Part shown: in pieces, positions 1 to 8,202 of the stretch | Position numbering within the stretch: position 1 is the first letter of the stretch | Layout of the letters: the number at the start of each line of letters is the position of its first letter | From: Actinocorallia aurantiaca | Lineage (GTDB): Bacteria; Actinomycetota; Actinomycetes; Streptosporangiales; Streptosporangiaceae | Direction of reading: 5' to 3' | NCBI RefSeq assembly: GCF_039533685.1 | Contig: NZ_BAAATZ010000012.1 | Span: 310,001-374,000 of the forward strand | DNA: 64,000 nt | Translations under genes and position numbers: made by a program | The notes under the pieces: model-generated | Told to the model about the DNA's origin: nothing | Seen by the model: only the letters and a program-made list of their open reading frames with translations | Databases searched by the model: none

Positions 1-429
1 CTGACCGGGATCAGCCGCAAGACCCGCACCACGGTGGCGCTCGACTTCGGGCGGATCACCCTGAACCGGCGCATCGCCCTCTACCTGTACGGGGCGCCCG
101 GCCAGCAGCGGTTCTGGGACCTGTGGGAGGGGCTGGCCGAAGGCGCCCTCGGAGTGCTGGTCCTCGTCGACACCCGGCGGCTGGAGGACGCCTTCGACGT
201 GCTCGACCAACTGGAGCGGCTGGAGAGGCTCCCGTACGTCGTCGCCGTCAACCACTTCCCCGACTCCCTGGCCCACCCGGTCGAGGAGTTGCGCGAGGCG
301 CTCGACCTGCCCCCGCACGTCCCCGTCGTCGACTGCGTCGCCCCGGACCGCAGCACGTCCCTGACGGCCCTCACCACTCTCACCGACCATGCGATGCGCG
401 TGCTCGCCGCACGGAAGGCGCCTTCGTGA
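1..429 (+). CDS. Conservon Ras-like GTPase (CvnD-type), 5'-truncated
   Basis: The frame is open from base 1, so the start and the P-loop lie outside the window. The visible part has the switch-like ALDFGRI stretch, a G3-type YGAPGQQRF and a G4-like VAVNHF near the middle, the pattern of the small GTP-binding protein that forms the fourth gene of actinobacterial conservons (sensor ATPase, roadblock, DUF742, GTPase, P450). It is expected to act at the membrane as a switch in a G-protein-like complex. Its TGA overlaps the GTG of the P450 gene behind it, so the two are translationally coupled. The family call is strong; the signal it carries is unknown. Confidence 0.85.
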   Translation: MTGISRKTRTTVALDFGRITLNRRIALYLYGAPGQQRFWDLWEGLAEGALGVLVLVDTRRLEDAFDVLDQLERLERLPYVVAVNHFPDSLAHPVEELREALDLPPHVPVVDCVAPDRSTSLTALTTLTDHAMRVLAARKAPS

Positions 430-1655
430 CCTCACCCGCCCCCACACCGCTGTCCGACACCACGATGACGGCCGACCCGGCCGCGGTGTTCGCCCGGCTG
501 CGCGCCGAACAGGGCCACGTCGCCTGGGTCGAACTGGAGCCCGGCGTCGGCGCGTGGCTCGTGATGGGTTACCCCGAGATCCTCACCATCACCAAGCAGG
601 AGCGCCTGTACTCCCGGGACGCCCGCAACTGGCGGCTGTTCCGGAACGGGACCGTCCCGCCGGACTCGGCGCTCGGCCCGATGATGTTCTTCCGCGACAA
701 CGTCATCGGCTACGACGGGGCCGCGCACGCCCGGCTGCGCCGCCCGCTGGACGCCGCGGTCTCCTCCGTCGACCAGCGGCGGATGCGGCGCTCCGTCGAG
801 CGGATCTGCGACCTGCTCATCGGCGACTTCGCCGTGCGCGGGCGCGCCGACCTGGTCGCCGACTACGCGGTGATCGTGCCGATGCTGGCCATCGCCGACC
901 TGTTCGGCCTGGACACCATGCAGGGTCACGACCTGCTCGTGGCGATGCAGGCGCTGTTCGGCTCCGCCGAGGACGCCCAGGAGGGCAACCGCCGCTTCGA
1001 GGAACTGCTCGGCGGGGCGCTGGAGGCACGGCGGCGGACCCCGGCCGCCGACCTGACCACCGCGCTGCTGCGCCACCCCGACCTGCGCGGAGACGCCGAG
1101 GTGCTGCAGTCGATGGTCGTGATGGTCTCGGCCGGCTACCACACCACCATCTCGTGGATCGCCCAGTCGCTGCGGCTGATGCTCACCGACCCGAGGTTCG
1201 CCGCCCGGGTCCGCGGCGGGCGGCTCGGCGTCGACGACGCCCTCGACGAGGCGCTGTGGCGGGACCCTCCGATGTACAACATGCCGGCCAGGTACGCGCT
1301 GCGCGACGTCCAGCTGGGCGGGCGGTGGATCCAGCGGGGGGACGCGCTCGTCCTCGGCCTGGCCGCCGCGGGCCACGACCCCCGCGTGCACTCCGGGCAC
1401 CAGGAGAGGGAGGTCGGCAACCGGTCCCACCTGGCCTGGTCGGCGGGGCCGCACTCCTGCCCCGGACGCGTCCCGGCGCGGCTGATCACCCGCACCGCCG
1501 TCGAGACCGTCCTGCACCGGCTGCCCGGCCTGGCCCTGACCGCCCCCGCCGACGGCATCCCGCTGACCCCGTCGCCGTGGACGCGCTGCCCGGCCTCCCT
1601 TCCCGTCTCCTTCTCCGTCCCGGTTCCCGCCGGATCCGGGACGACCACTCCCTGA
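426..1655 (+). CDS. Cytochrome P450, CYP157-like, lacking the ExxR motif
   Basis: About 409 residues from a GTG that overlaps the stop of the GTPase gene. The haem-binding loop is SAGPHSCPGR, with the thiolate Cys present, but the usual leading Phe is replaced. The I-helix motif reads SAGYHTT, with His where most P450s have Glu or Asp. The K-helix reads DEALWRDPP, so the ExxR motif is absent and a Trp stands at the Arg position. Loss of ExxR with an E..LW pattern is a known trait of the CYP157 family, which sits in conservons. The C-terminal SPWTRCPASLPVSF also fits that family. Substrate and even monooxygenase activity are uncertain; a non-catalytic role in the conservon complex is possible. 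Confidence 0.85.
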   Translation: MTSPAPTPLSDTTMTADPAAVFARLRAEQGHVAWVELEPGVGAWLVMGYPEILTITKQERLYSRDARNWRLFRNGTVPPDSALGPMMFFRDNVIGYDGAAHARLRRPLDAAVSSVDQRRMRRSVERICDLLIGDFAVRGRADLVADYAVIVPMLAIADLFGLDTMQGHDLLVAMQALFGSAEDAQEGNRRFEELLGGALEARRRTPAADLTTALLRHPDLRGDAEVLQSMVVMVSAGYHTTISWIAQSLRLMLTDPRFAARVRGGRLGVDDALDEALWRDPPMYNMPARYALRDVQLGGRWIQRGDALVLGLAAAGHDPRVHSGHQEREVGNRSHLAWSAGPHSCPGRVPARLITRTAVETVLHRLPGLALTAPADGIPLTPSPWTRCPASLPVSFSVPVPAGSGTTTP

Positions 1656-1677
1656 CCGCACCTTCCGGAGGAAGCAC

Positions 1678-2907
1678 ATGACCGCCCCCAGCCCCGAGAT
1701 CCCCGTCGTCGTCCTCGACCCGACCGGCGCCGACCACCACGGAGAGGCCGCCCGGATGCGCGAACTCGGCCCGGTCGTGCGGATCGTGCTGCCGGGCGAC
1801 GTCCCCGCCTGGGCCGTCACCCGCCACGACCTCGTCGCGGACCTGGTGCGCAACCCGCTGGTCAGCAAGGACTGGCGGAGGTGGAACGAGATCAAGGAGG
1901 GCCGCATCCCCGACGGCTGGCCGCTGATCGGCATGGTCGCGGTCACCAACATGGTCACCGCGGACGGGGCCGAGCACCACCGGCTGCGCCGGCTCGTCAC
2001 CCAGACCCTCACCCCGGCGCGGGTGCAGGCGCTGGTCCCCCGCGTCACCGAGATCGTCACCGAGCTGCTGGACCGGCTGCCCGGGCACGCCGACGCCGAC
2101 GGCGTGGTGGACGTGCGCGAGCACTTCGCCGTCGAGGTCCCGATGCAGGTGATCTGCGAGCTCACCGGGGTGCCCGGCGAGCAGCGCGCCCGGCTGCGGG
2201 AGCTGGTCGACAGCATCTTCCGCACCACGACTCCGCCCGACGAGGTCGTCCAGGTGCAGACCGACATCTTCCGGCTGCTCGGCGACCTCATCGCGCTGCG
2301 CACGGCCGAGCCCGGCGACGACCTCACCAGCGCGCTGATCGCCGCCCGCGCCGGCGACCCCGAGGCGCTGTCGGACGAGGAGCTCGCCGGGACGCTGTGG
2401 CTGATGCTGGCGGCCGGGCACGAGACGACCCTCAACCTCATCACCAACGCCGTCCGCGCCCTGCTCACCCACCCCGGGCAGCGGGCCCTCGTCGACGGCG
2501 GCGAGGCGACCTGGGAGGCCGTGGTCGAGGAGACCCTGCGCTGGGACGCCCCGATCGGCAACTTCATGGCCCGTTACCCGGTGGAGGACCTGACCGTCGA
2601 GGGCGTCACCATCCCCGCGGGCGACGCCGTCCTCGCCCCCTACAGCGGCGTCGGACGCGACGAGGCGCAGCACGGCGACGACGCCTCGGTCTTCGACCTC
2701 ACCCGCGCCCAGGCGAAGAACCTGGCGTTCGGCGGCGGCCCGCACGTCTGCCTCGGCGCCCCCCTCGCCCGCGTGGAGGCCCGGATCGCGCTGGAGTCCC
2801 TCTTCACCCGCCACCCCGGCCTCGCCCTGGCCGTCCCCGAGGCGAAGCTGACCCCGCTGGAGTCGTTCTTCTCCAACGGCCCGCAGACCCTCCCCGTCAC
2901 GCTTTAG
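1678..2907 (+). CDS. Cytochrome P450, CYP154-like
   Basis: A canonical bacterial class I P450 of 409 residues. It has LAAGHETT in the I-helix, EETLRW (ExxR) in the K-helix and FGGGPHVCLGAPLAR around the haem Cys. A GGAGGA ribosome site lies 6 nt before the ATG. It follows the CYP157-like gene by 22 nt; a CYP157 and CYP154 pair at the end of a conservon is known from Streptomyces coelicolor. It needs a ferredoxin and reductase, none of which is encoded nearby. Substrate not predictable from sequence. Confidence 0.88.
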   Translation: MTAPSPEIPVVVLDPTGADHHGEAARMRELGPVVRIVLPGDVPAWAVTRHDLVADLVRNPLVSKDWRRWNEIKEGRIPDGWPLIGMVAVTNMVTADGAEHHRLRRLVTQTLTPARVQALVPRVTEIVTELLDRLPGHADADGVVDVREHFAVEVPMQVICELTGVPGEQRARLRELVDSIFRTTTPPDEVVQVQTDIFRLLGDLIALRTAEPGDDLTSALIAARAGDPEALSDEELAGTLWLMLAAGHETTLNLITNAVRALLTHPGQRALVDGGEATWEAVVEETLRWDAPIGNFMARYPVEDLTVEGVTIPAGDAVLAPYSGVGRDEAQHGDDASVFDLTRAQAKNLAFGGGPHVCLGAPLARVEARIALESLFTRHPGLALAVPEAKLTPLESFFSNGPQTLPVTL

Positions 2908-2917
2908 GTGTCTTGTC

Positions 2918-2960
2918 CGGTACATGACCCGTTGGTGGTTACTGGCGGGTCATGTACCGT
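2918..2960 (+). promoter_or_regulatory. Leaderless promoter flanked by a 14-bp inverted repeat
   Basis: The arms CGGTACATGACCCG (2918-2931) and CGGGTCATGTACCG (2946-2959) are perfect inverted copies 14 nt apart. Between and within them lie a -35-like TTGGTG (2932-2937) and, 17 nt on, a -10-like TACCGT (2955-2960). The ATG of the next gene is at 2968, 7 nt after the -10 box, with no Shine-Dalgarno, so transcription probably starts at the ATG. A regulator bound here would cover both promoter boxes. The regulator is not identified. Confidence 0.6.
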
Positions 2961-2967
2961 GCGAAGC

Positions 2968-4575
2968 ATGACGCACGAGGTCTTCAACCAGGTCCCGCCA
3001 CTGGTCGATCACGATCTGGCCGAGGATCCGGCCCTGCTGGACGGGCTGCGCCGCGAAGGGGCCGGCTGGGCCGTCGAGGAGCTGCACGCGCTGGGCCGGC
3101 TGGCCGGGACGCACGAGGCGCAGGAGCACGGGCGGCTGGCCAACGAGTACCCGCCGGTGCTGCGCACCCACGACCGGTACGGGAACCGGATCGACGAGGT
3201 GGAGTTCCACCCCTCCTGGCACCACCTGATGAAGACCGCCGTGGAGAACGGCCTGCACGGGCGGCCCTGGAGCGACCCCCGGCCGGGCGCGCACGTCGCG
3301 CGGGCCGCGAAGTTCTACACCTGGCGGACGGACGCCGGGCACGGCTGCCCGATCTCGATGACGTACGCGGCCGTCCCGGCCCTGCGGCAGCAGCCCGACC
3401 TGGCCGCCCTGTACGAACCGCTGCTGACGTCCGAGGTTTACGACTTCGGGCTGCGCGCGCCGCTCGGCAAGCGCGGGCTCATCGCCGGCATGTCGATGAC
3501 CGAGAAGCAGGGCGGCTCGGACGTCCGCGCCAACACCACGACCGCCGCGCCCCAGCCGGACGGCGCCTACCGCCTCGTCGGGCACAAGTGGTTCACCTCC
3601 GCGCCGATGTCGGACGTGTTCCTCACCCTCGCCCAGGCGCCCGGCGGGCTGACCTGCTTCCTGGTGCCCCGCGTGCTGCCGGACGGCACCCTCAACCCGC
3701 TGCACGTCATGCGGCTGAAGGACAAGCTCGGCAACAAGTCCAACGCCTCGTCCGAGATCGAGTACCACCAGGCCCACGCCTGGCGCGTCGGCGACGAGGG
3801 CCGCGGGGTGCGCACCATCATCGAGATGGTCAACATGACCCGCCTGGACTGCCTGATCGGCGCCGCCGCCGGGATGCGTCAGGGCGTGACGGTCGCCGCC
3901 CACCACGCCGCCCACCGCGCGACGTTCGGCAGGACCCTGAACGAGCACCCGCTGATGCAGAACGTGCTGGCCGACCTCGCCGTCGAGTCCGAGGCCGCCA
4001 CCACCCTGATGACGCGCCTCGCCGGAGCGGTCGACCGCGGCGAGACCGACTTCAAGCGCCTCGCCCTGGCCGTCGGCAAGTACTGGGTCACCAAGCGCTG
4101 GCCCGCCCACGCCGCCGAATCCCTCGAATGCCTCGGCGGCAACGGCTACGCCGAGGAGTCCGGCATGCCCCGCCTCTTCCGCGAGTCGCCCCTCAACTCC
4201 ATCTGGGAGGGCTCCGGCAACGTCGCGGCCCTGGACGTCCTCCGCGCCATGATGAAGGAGCCGGAGAGCATTCCCGCCTTCTTCCAGGAGGTCGAGCTCG
4301 CCTCCGGCGCCGACTCCCGCCTCGACGCCGCCGTCCGCCAGATCAAGGACTCCCTCACCGACGCCGCCACCCTCGAACTCCGCGGCCGCCGCGTCGTCGA
4401 ACGCCTGGCCCTGGTCCTCCAGGGCTCCCTCCTCGTCCGCCACGGCCACCCCGCCGTCGCCGACGCCTTCTGCTCCTCCCGCCTCGGCGGCGACTGGGGC
4501 ACCGCCTTCGGCACCCTCTCCCCCGGCCTGGACCTCGGCACCATCATCGAGAGGGCCACCCCGAAGATCGGTTGA
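2968..4575 (+). CDS. Acyl-CoA dehydrogenase family protein, AidB-like
   Basis: 535 residues, the length of the AidB branch of acyl-CoA dehydrogenases rather than the usual 380. The N-terminus (NQVPPLVDHDL) and the later MTEKQGGSDVRANTT and WEGSGNVAALDVLRA are typical of AidB. These are FAD-binding, DNA-associated proteins in E. coli, induced by alkylation stress; some actinobacterial members may act on isovaleryl-CoA-like substrates. I choose the ATG at 2968 over the upstream GTG because it sits 7 nt after a good -10 box and because the upstream extension runs through the inverted repeat. It is alone between two terminator-like regions. Function in this strain is inferred from family only. 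Confidence 0.85.
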   Translation: MTHEVFNQVPPLVDHDLAEDPALLDGLRREGAGWAVEELHALGRLAGTHEAQEHGRLANEYPPVLRTHDRYGNRIDEVEFHPSWHHLMKTAVENGLHGRPWSDPRPGAHVARAAKFYTWRTDAGHGCPISMTYAAVPALRQQPDLAALYEPLLTSEVYDFGLRAPLGKRGLIAGMSMTEKQGGSDVRANTTTAAPQPDGAYRLVGHKWFTSAPMSDVFLTLAQAPGGLTCFLVPRVLPDGTLNPLHVMRLKDKLGNKSNASSEIEYHQAHAWRVGDEGRGVRTIIEMVNMTRLDCLIGAAAGMRQGVTVAAHHAAHRATFGRTLNEHPLMQNVLADLAVESEAATTLMTRLAGAVDRGETDFKRLALAVGKYWVTKRWPAHAAESLECLGGNGYAEESGMPRLFRESPLNSIWEGSGNVAALDVLRAMMKEPESIPAFFQEVELASGADSRLDAAVRQIKDSLTDAATLELRGRRVVERLALVLQGSLLVRHGHPAVADAFCSSRLGGDWGTAFGTLSPGLDLGTIIERATPKIG

Positions 4576-4610
4576 GAGCGGAACCGTCCGGGCGGGCGGT
4601 TCGTTCTCAA
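4572..4610. terminator. Hairpin terminator after the AidB-like gene
   Basis: The outer arms TTGAGA (4572-4577) and TCTCAA (4605-4610) and the inner GAACCG/CGGTTC pairs form a long stem right at the 3' end of the AidB-like gene. There is no clear U-tract, as is common in actinomycetes. Confidence 0.6.
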
Positions 4611-4638
4611 CGCGTCCGTGACGGAGAAGGGTGGATCC

Positions 4639-5796
4639 ATGGCGGTGGACGCGGCGGCGCGGCCGAACTTCCTGCGGCCGTTGGCGGTGGGCGCGGTGCT
4701 GGTCGCCGTCGTCGGGCTGCTGTTCGGGGTGCCCTGGTGGACGGTCGTGGCGGCCCCCGGGTGGGGGACGGCCGGGTTCGCCGTCGGGACCGCGGTGTTC
4801 GGGGGCGCGGCGGTGGCGCTGCCGGTGCTGATGACCCTCGGGCACCGGAACGGGGTCGAGAGGGCCGGGCTTTCGGGCGAGGTCCTGCTCGGGGCCGCGT
4901 GGGTGCTGTTCACCTGGTCCCTGATCGGGAACGTGCTGCGGGTCGCGCTGTCGGCGGCCGGGGTGGAGGAGGCCGCGCGGGTCAGCGCCGTCTCGGTCCT
5001 CGCCGTCGGCGCGGTCCTGCTCGCCTGGGGGCACTTCGAGGCGATGCGGGTGCCCCGGGTGGAAGAGGTCGAGGTGACGCTGCCGCGGCTCGGGGCCGGT
5101 CTGGACGGCACGCGCGTGGTCCTGCTGACCGACACCCACTACGGGCCGATCGACCGGGCCGAATGGTCGCGGAAGGTGACCGGCGTGGTGAACTCGCTCG
5201 GCGCCGACGTCGTCTGCCACACCGGTGACATCGCCGACGGGACGGTCTCGCAGCGCAGGGAGCAGGCGGCTCCGCTCGCCGACATCGACGCCCGGCTCGC
5301 GCGCGTGTACGTCACGGGCAACCACGAGTACTACGGGGACGCCCTCGGCTGGCTCGGGCACATGCGGGAACTCGGCTGGGAGCCCCTGCACAACCACCAC
5401 GTCGTCGTCGAGCGCGGCGGCGACCGCCTCGTCCTCGCCGGCATCGACGACGCCACCGCCCACCACTCGGGCCACCCCGGCCACCGCGCCGACCTGGACG
5501 CGGCGCTGGAGGGGGCCGACCCGTCCCTGCCGGTGCTGCTCCTGGCCCACCAGCCCAAGCAGATCCCCCTGGCCGAGGCCGCGGGCGTCGACCTGCAGAT
5601 CTCGGGCCACACCCACGGCGGGCAGATCTGGCCGTTCAACCTCCTGGTGCGCCTGGACCAGCCCGCCGTCGCCGGCCTGTCCCGGCGCACCGACCGCACC
5701 CAGCTCTACACCAGCCGCGGCACGGGGTTCTGGGGCCCGCCCTTCCGGATCTTCGCGCCCTCGGAGATCACCCTCCTCGTCCTTCGTGCTCCCTAG
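4639..5796 (+). CDS. Membrane metallophosphoesterase (YkuE/YaeI-like)
   Basis: 385 residues. The first 140 or so hold about four hydrophobic helices. The calcineurin-like phosphoesterase domain follows with LLTDTHYGP, HTGDIADG, TGNHEYY, LLAHQP and GHTHGGQIWPF, which supply the usual two-metal ligands. Relatives are anchored in the membrane; YkuE-type proteins are Tat-exported or bind divalent metals, and YaeI acts on UDP-diacylglucosamine-type lipids in other bacteria. The ATG at 4639 has a GGAGAAGGGTGG purine run just upstream; an in-frame GTG at 4618 is less well placed. Substrate is not known. Confidence 0.88.
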   Translation: MAVDAAARPNFLRPLAVGAVLVAVVGLLFGVPWWTVVAAPGWGTAGFAVGTAVFGGAAVALPVLMTLGHRNGVERAGLSGEVLLGAAWVLFTWSLIGNVLRVALSAAGVEEAARVSAVSVLAVGAVLLAWGHFEAMRVPRVEEVEVTLPRLGAGLDGTRVVLLTDTHYGPIDRAEWSRKVTGVVNSLGADVVCHTGDIADGTVSQRREQAAPLADIDARLARVYVTGNHEYYGDALGWLGHMRELGWEPLHNHHVVVERGGDRLVLAGIDDATAHHSGHPGHRADLDAALEGADPSLPVLLLAHQPKQIPLAEAAGVDLQISGHTHGGQIWPFNLLVRLDQPAVAGLSRRTDRTQLYTSRGTGFWGPPFRIFAPSEITLLVLRAP

Positions 5797-5799
5797 ACT
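5794..5799 (+). promoter_or_regulatory. -10 box of a leaderless transcript
   Basis: TAGACT overlaps the stop codon of the phosphoesterase gene and ends 6 nt before the ATG at 5806. No Shine-Dalgarno is present. This is the leaderless arrangement seen at several genes in the window. No good -35 is visible. Confidence 0.45.
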
Positions 5800-5805
5800 G
5801 GCCCG

Positions 5806-6162
5806 ATGAGCGCGCTGACCCTGGGGACCGTCCCGTCCTCCTTCCTGATCGACCACCTGCCCGGCGTCACGCTTCCCGAGGACGACGACTGGATCGCGCT
5901 GGTGCGCGCCCCCGAGGGTCTCACCGTCGTGCGGGACGCCCCGCCCTGGAGCGAGGCCGAGCGGTGGACGGGGCTCTACGCGACCGGGTCCGGCCTCGGC
6001 TCCGCCGACCGGCTCTCCTCCGTCGTCTCGCCGCTGGCCGAGGCGGACGTGCCGGTGCTCGTCGTCTCCACCTTCCACGGCGAACTCGTCCTCACCCCGG
6101 AACGGCTCGAAAAGACGGTCCTCGGCGCCCTCGAGGACGCGGGGCATCGCATTCTGCGCTGA
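5806..6162 (+). CDS. Small ACT-domain-like protein
   Basis: 118 residues with the look of the tandem-ACT amino-acid sensor family: WIALVRAPEGLTVV in the middle and VPVLVVSTFHGELVLTPERLEKTVLGAL near the end, which matches a beta-alpha-beta fold with a ligand loop. Such proteins bind amino acids and act as stand-alone regulators or as partners. It is transcribed alone, probably leaderless, directly after the phosphoesterase gene. The assignment rests on motif memory, not on a search. Confidence 0.65.
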   Translation: MSALTLGTVPSSFLIDHLPGVTLPEDDDWIALVRAPEGLTVVRDAPPWSEAERWTGLYATGSGLGSADRLSSVVSPLAEADVPVLVVSTFHGELVLTPERLEKTVLGALEDAGHRILR

Positions 6163-6343
6163 AATCCCGAGAATGGGGATTCACCCGTTCTTCCGGATTT
6201 CGCTTTCACGCCCCTGACCTGCTGATACAGGTTTAGGGCATGCGCTCTCCTGAAAAGATCACTACTACCTCTAACGGCGTTCACCGAAGCATTCGGATCG
6301 GCCGGGAAAGGGCGGGGCACAGCGGCGACGACGGACGGTTGAG
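6163..6343 (+). promoter_or_regulatory. Control region of the dpg operon
   Basis: 181 nt without a gene in front of dpgA. A short inverted repeat ACCTG(N6)CAGGT lies at 6217-6232, and an AATCCC/GGGATT repeat near 6165-6182 could end the upstream transcript. No confident -35/-10 pair was found. The region is relatively AT-rich around 6220-6290 compared with its surroundings, as expected for a promoter. Confidence 0.4.
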
Positions 6344-7456
6344 ATGACGATCAGCACCTATCCAGGCTCGATCGGCGGCTCTTCCGCGACCGGTCCCGCG
6401 TGGGCGGCCGTCCGGACGGGTCCCGCCCTCCTGGGCGTGGGGACCGCCACCCCGGAGGAGTCCTACACCCAGGCCGGGCTCCTGGAACTCTTCGGAGTCC
6501 GGGACGAGCGGGTCCGGTCGGTCTTCCTCAACAGCGCGATCGACCGCCGCCACCTGAGCCTGCCGGTCGGCGCGGACGGGCGCCCCCTGGCCGAGAGCCA
6601 GGGCGAACTCCTCGCCAGGCACCGGCGGCAGGGCGTCGGCATGGGAGTCCGGGCGCTGCAGAACTGCCTGAAGCGGATCGGCGCCGCCGTCGACGACCTC
6701 GGCTACCTCGTCTGCGTCTCCACGACCGGCCTGCTCACACCGGGGTTCAGCGCCCTGCTCATCCGCGAGCTGGGCATCCCCACCCGGTGCGGGCGGCTCG
6801 ACGTCGTCGGCATGGGGTGCAACGCCGGGCTCAACGCGCTCAACGCGGCCACCGGGTGGGCGACCGCCAACCCCGGCGAGATCGCGGCCGTGGTGTGCAT
6901 CGAGGCGTGCTCGGCCGCCTACGTCTTCGACGGGACCATGCGCTCCTCGGTGGTCAACAGCCTGTTCGGCGACGGCGCGGCCGCGGTGGCCGTCCGCCTC
7001 GGCCCCGGGCGCGAGGGCCCGCAGGTCCTCAAGTACGCCAGCCGCATCATCCCCGACGCGATCGACGCGATGCGCTACGAGTGGGACGACGCGCACGGCA
7101 AGTTCAGCTTCTTCCTCGACCGGGACGTGCCCTACGTGGTCGGCGCGCACGCCCGCGAGGTCGTCGGCGACCTGCTGCGCGGCACCGGCCTGAGGCCCAG
7201 CCGGATAGAGCACTGGCTGATCCACTCCGGCGGCAAGAAGGTCATCGACTCCGTCGCGGTCAACCTCGGGCTCACCCGGCACGACGTGCGGCACACCACC
7301 GGCGTGCTGCGCGACTACGGCAACCTCTCCAGCGGGTCGTTCCTCTTCTCCTACGAGCGGCTCGTGACGGAGGGCCGCGCACGCCCCGGAGACTACGGCG
7401 TCCTCATGACGATGGGCCCCGGTTCCACGCTGGAGACCGCTCTCATCCGCTTCTGA
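6344..7456 (+). CDS. dpgA: Type III polyketide synthase, 3,5-dihydroxyphenylacetyl-CoA synthase
   Basis: 370 residues of the chalcone-synthase superfamily. The catalytic triad is visible: Cys159 in VVGMGCNAGLNAL, His294 in WLIHSGGKK and Asn327 in DYGNLSSGS. DpgA condenses four malonyl-CoA units and cyclises them to 3,5-dihydroxyphenylacetyl-CoA, helped by DpgB and DpgD. The match to DpgA rather than to other bacterial type III synthases comes mainly from the operon: dpgB, dpgC and dpgD homologues follow directly. It opens a five-gene operon ending at 12029. A weak purine-rich site precedes the ATG. Confidence 0.9.
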   Translation: MTISTYPGSIGGSSATGPAWAAVRTGPALLGVGTATPEESYTQAGLLELFGVRDERVRSVFLNSAIDRRHLSLPVGADGRPLAESQGELLARHRRQGVGMGVRALQNCLKRIGAAVDDLGYLVCVSTTGLLTPGFSALLIRELGIPTRCGRLDVVGMGCNAGLNALNAATGWATANPGEIAAVVCIEACSAAYVFDGTMRSSVVNSLFGDGAAAVAVRLGPGREGPQVLKYASRIIPDAIDAMRYEWDDAHGKFSFFLDRDVPYVVGAHAREVVGDLLRGTGLRPSRIEHWLIHSGGKKVIDSVAVNLGLTRHDVRHTTGVLRDYGNLSSGSFLFSYERLVTEGRARPGDYGVLMTMGPGSTLETALIRF

Positions 7457-7485
7457 TCCCGGCTCACCACTGGAGGGCACCAGCC

Positions 7486-8202
7486 ATGTCTTCGGCAGAC
7501 CTCGCACCGCTTCCCCTCTCTCCCTGCGCCGCGCTGGACGTGGACGGCGACCGGCCGCTGTCGGCCGCGCTGGTCGCGGAGGTCCACGCGTTCTGCGACC
7601 TCGTGGAGGACGCGCCGGACGGCACCGCCGCCGTGGTCCGCCTGAGCGGGACGGAGTCCTCGCGGCTCTGGCCGGGGCCCGTCGGCATCGACCTGGTGAG
7701 CAGGTGGGAGAAGGCGCTGCGCCGGCTCGAACGGGCCCCGGCGGCGAGGATCGCGATCGCGTCGGGCCTGTGCGGCGGGCCCGCGCTGGAGGTGCTCCTC
7801 ACCTGCGACCACCGGATCGGCGCCCCCGGCGTCCGGTTCGAGTTCCCCGTACGCGACGGCGGCGTCTGGGCCGGGATGGCCGTGCACCGGCTCGTCGCCC
7901 AGTCCGGCGGCGCGGTGGCCCGGCGGATGGTGCTGTTCGGCGCGGCTCTGCCCGCCGAGCGCGCGCTGGCCGACGGGCTGCTCGACGAGATCGTCGAGGA
8001 CCCTGAGCAGGCCGCCGCCCTGCTGGCCGGGTCGATCGGCCGGCTGGCCTCCGGCGAGCTGGCGATCCGGCGGCGGCTCGTCCACGACGCGGCGGTGACC
8101 GGCTTCGAGGAGGCGCTGGGAATGCACCTGGCCGCCTGCGAGCGCACCCTGTCCCGGACGGCCGCCCGGGGCCGCGGCGGAGTGCCGGGGATGCTGCCGT
8201 GA
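7486..8202 (+). CDS. dpgB: Enoyl-CoA hydratase-like DpgB
   Basis: 238 residues of the crotonase fold, short and diverged, as DpgB is. A recognisable core is CDHRIGAPGVRFEFP, followed by a region where true hydratases carry their second Glu. DpgB boosts the rate of DpgA, probably by helping dehydration or aromatisation of the tetraketide. The ATG at 7486 follows GGAGGG with 6 nt spacing. The stop overlaps the GTG of dpgC (GTGA), so both are coupled. Confidence 0.85.
   Translation: MSSADLAPLPLSPCAALDVDGDRPLSAALVAEVHAFCDLVEDAPDGTAAVVRLSGTESSRLWPGPVGIDLVSRWEKALRRLERAPAARIAIASGLCGGPALEVLLTCDHRIGAPGVRFEFPVRDGGVWAGMAVHRLVAQSGGAVARRMVLFGAALPAERALADGLLDEIVEDPEQAAALLAGSIGRLASGELAIRRRLVHDAAVTGFEEALGMHLAACERTLSRTAARGRGGVPGMLP

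Noticed and set aside
2950..6147. A 1065-codon open frame on the minus strand
   Set aside because: It is the antisense of the AidB-like, phosphoesterase and ACT-like genes; long stop-free antisense frames are normal at this GC content. Its translation is low-complexity and matches no family.
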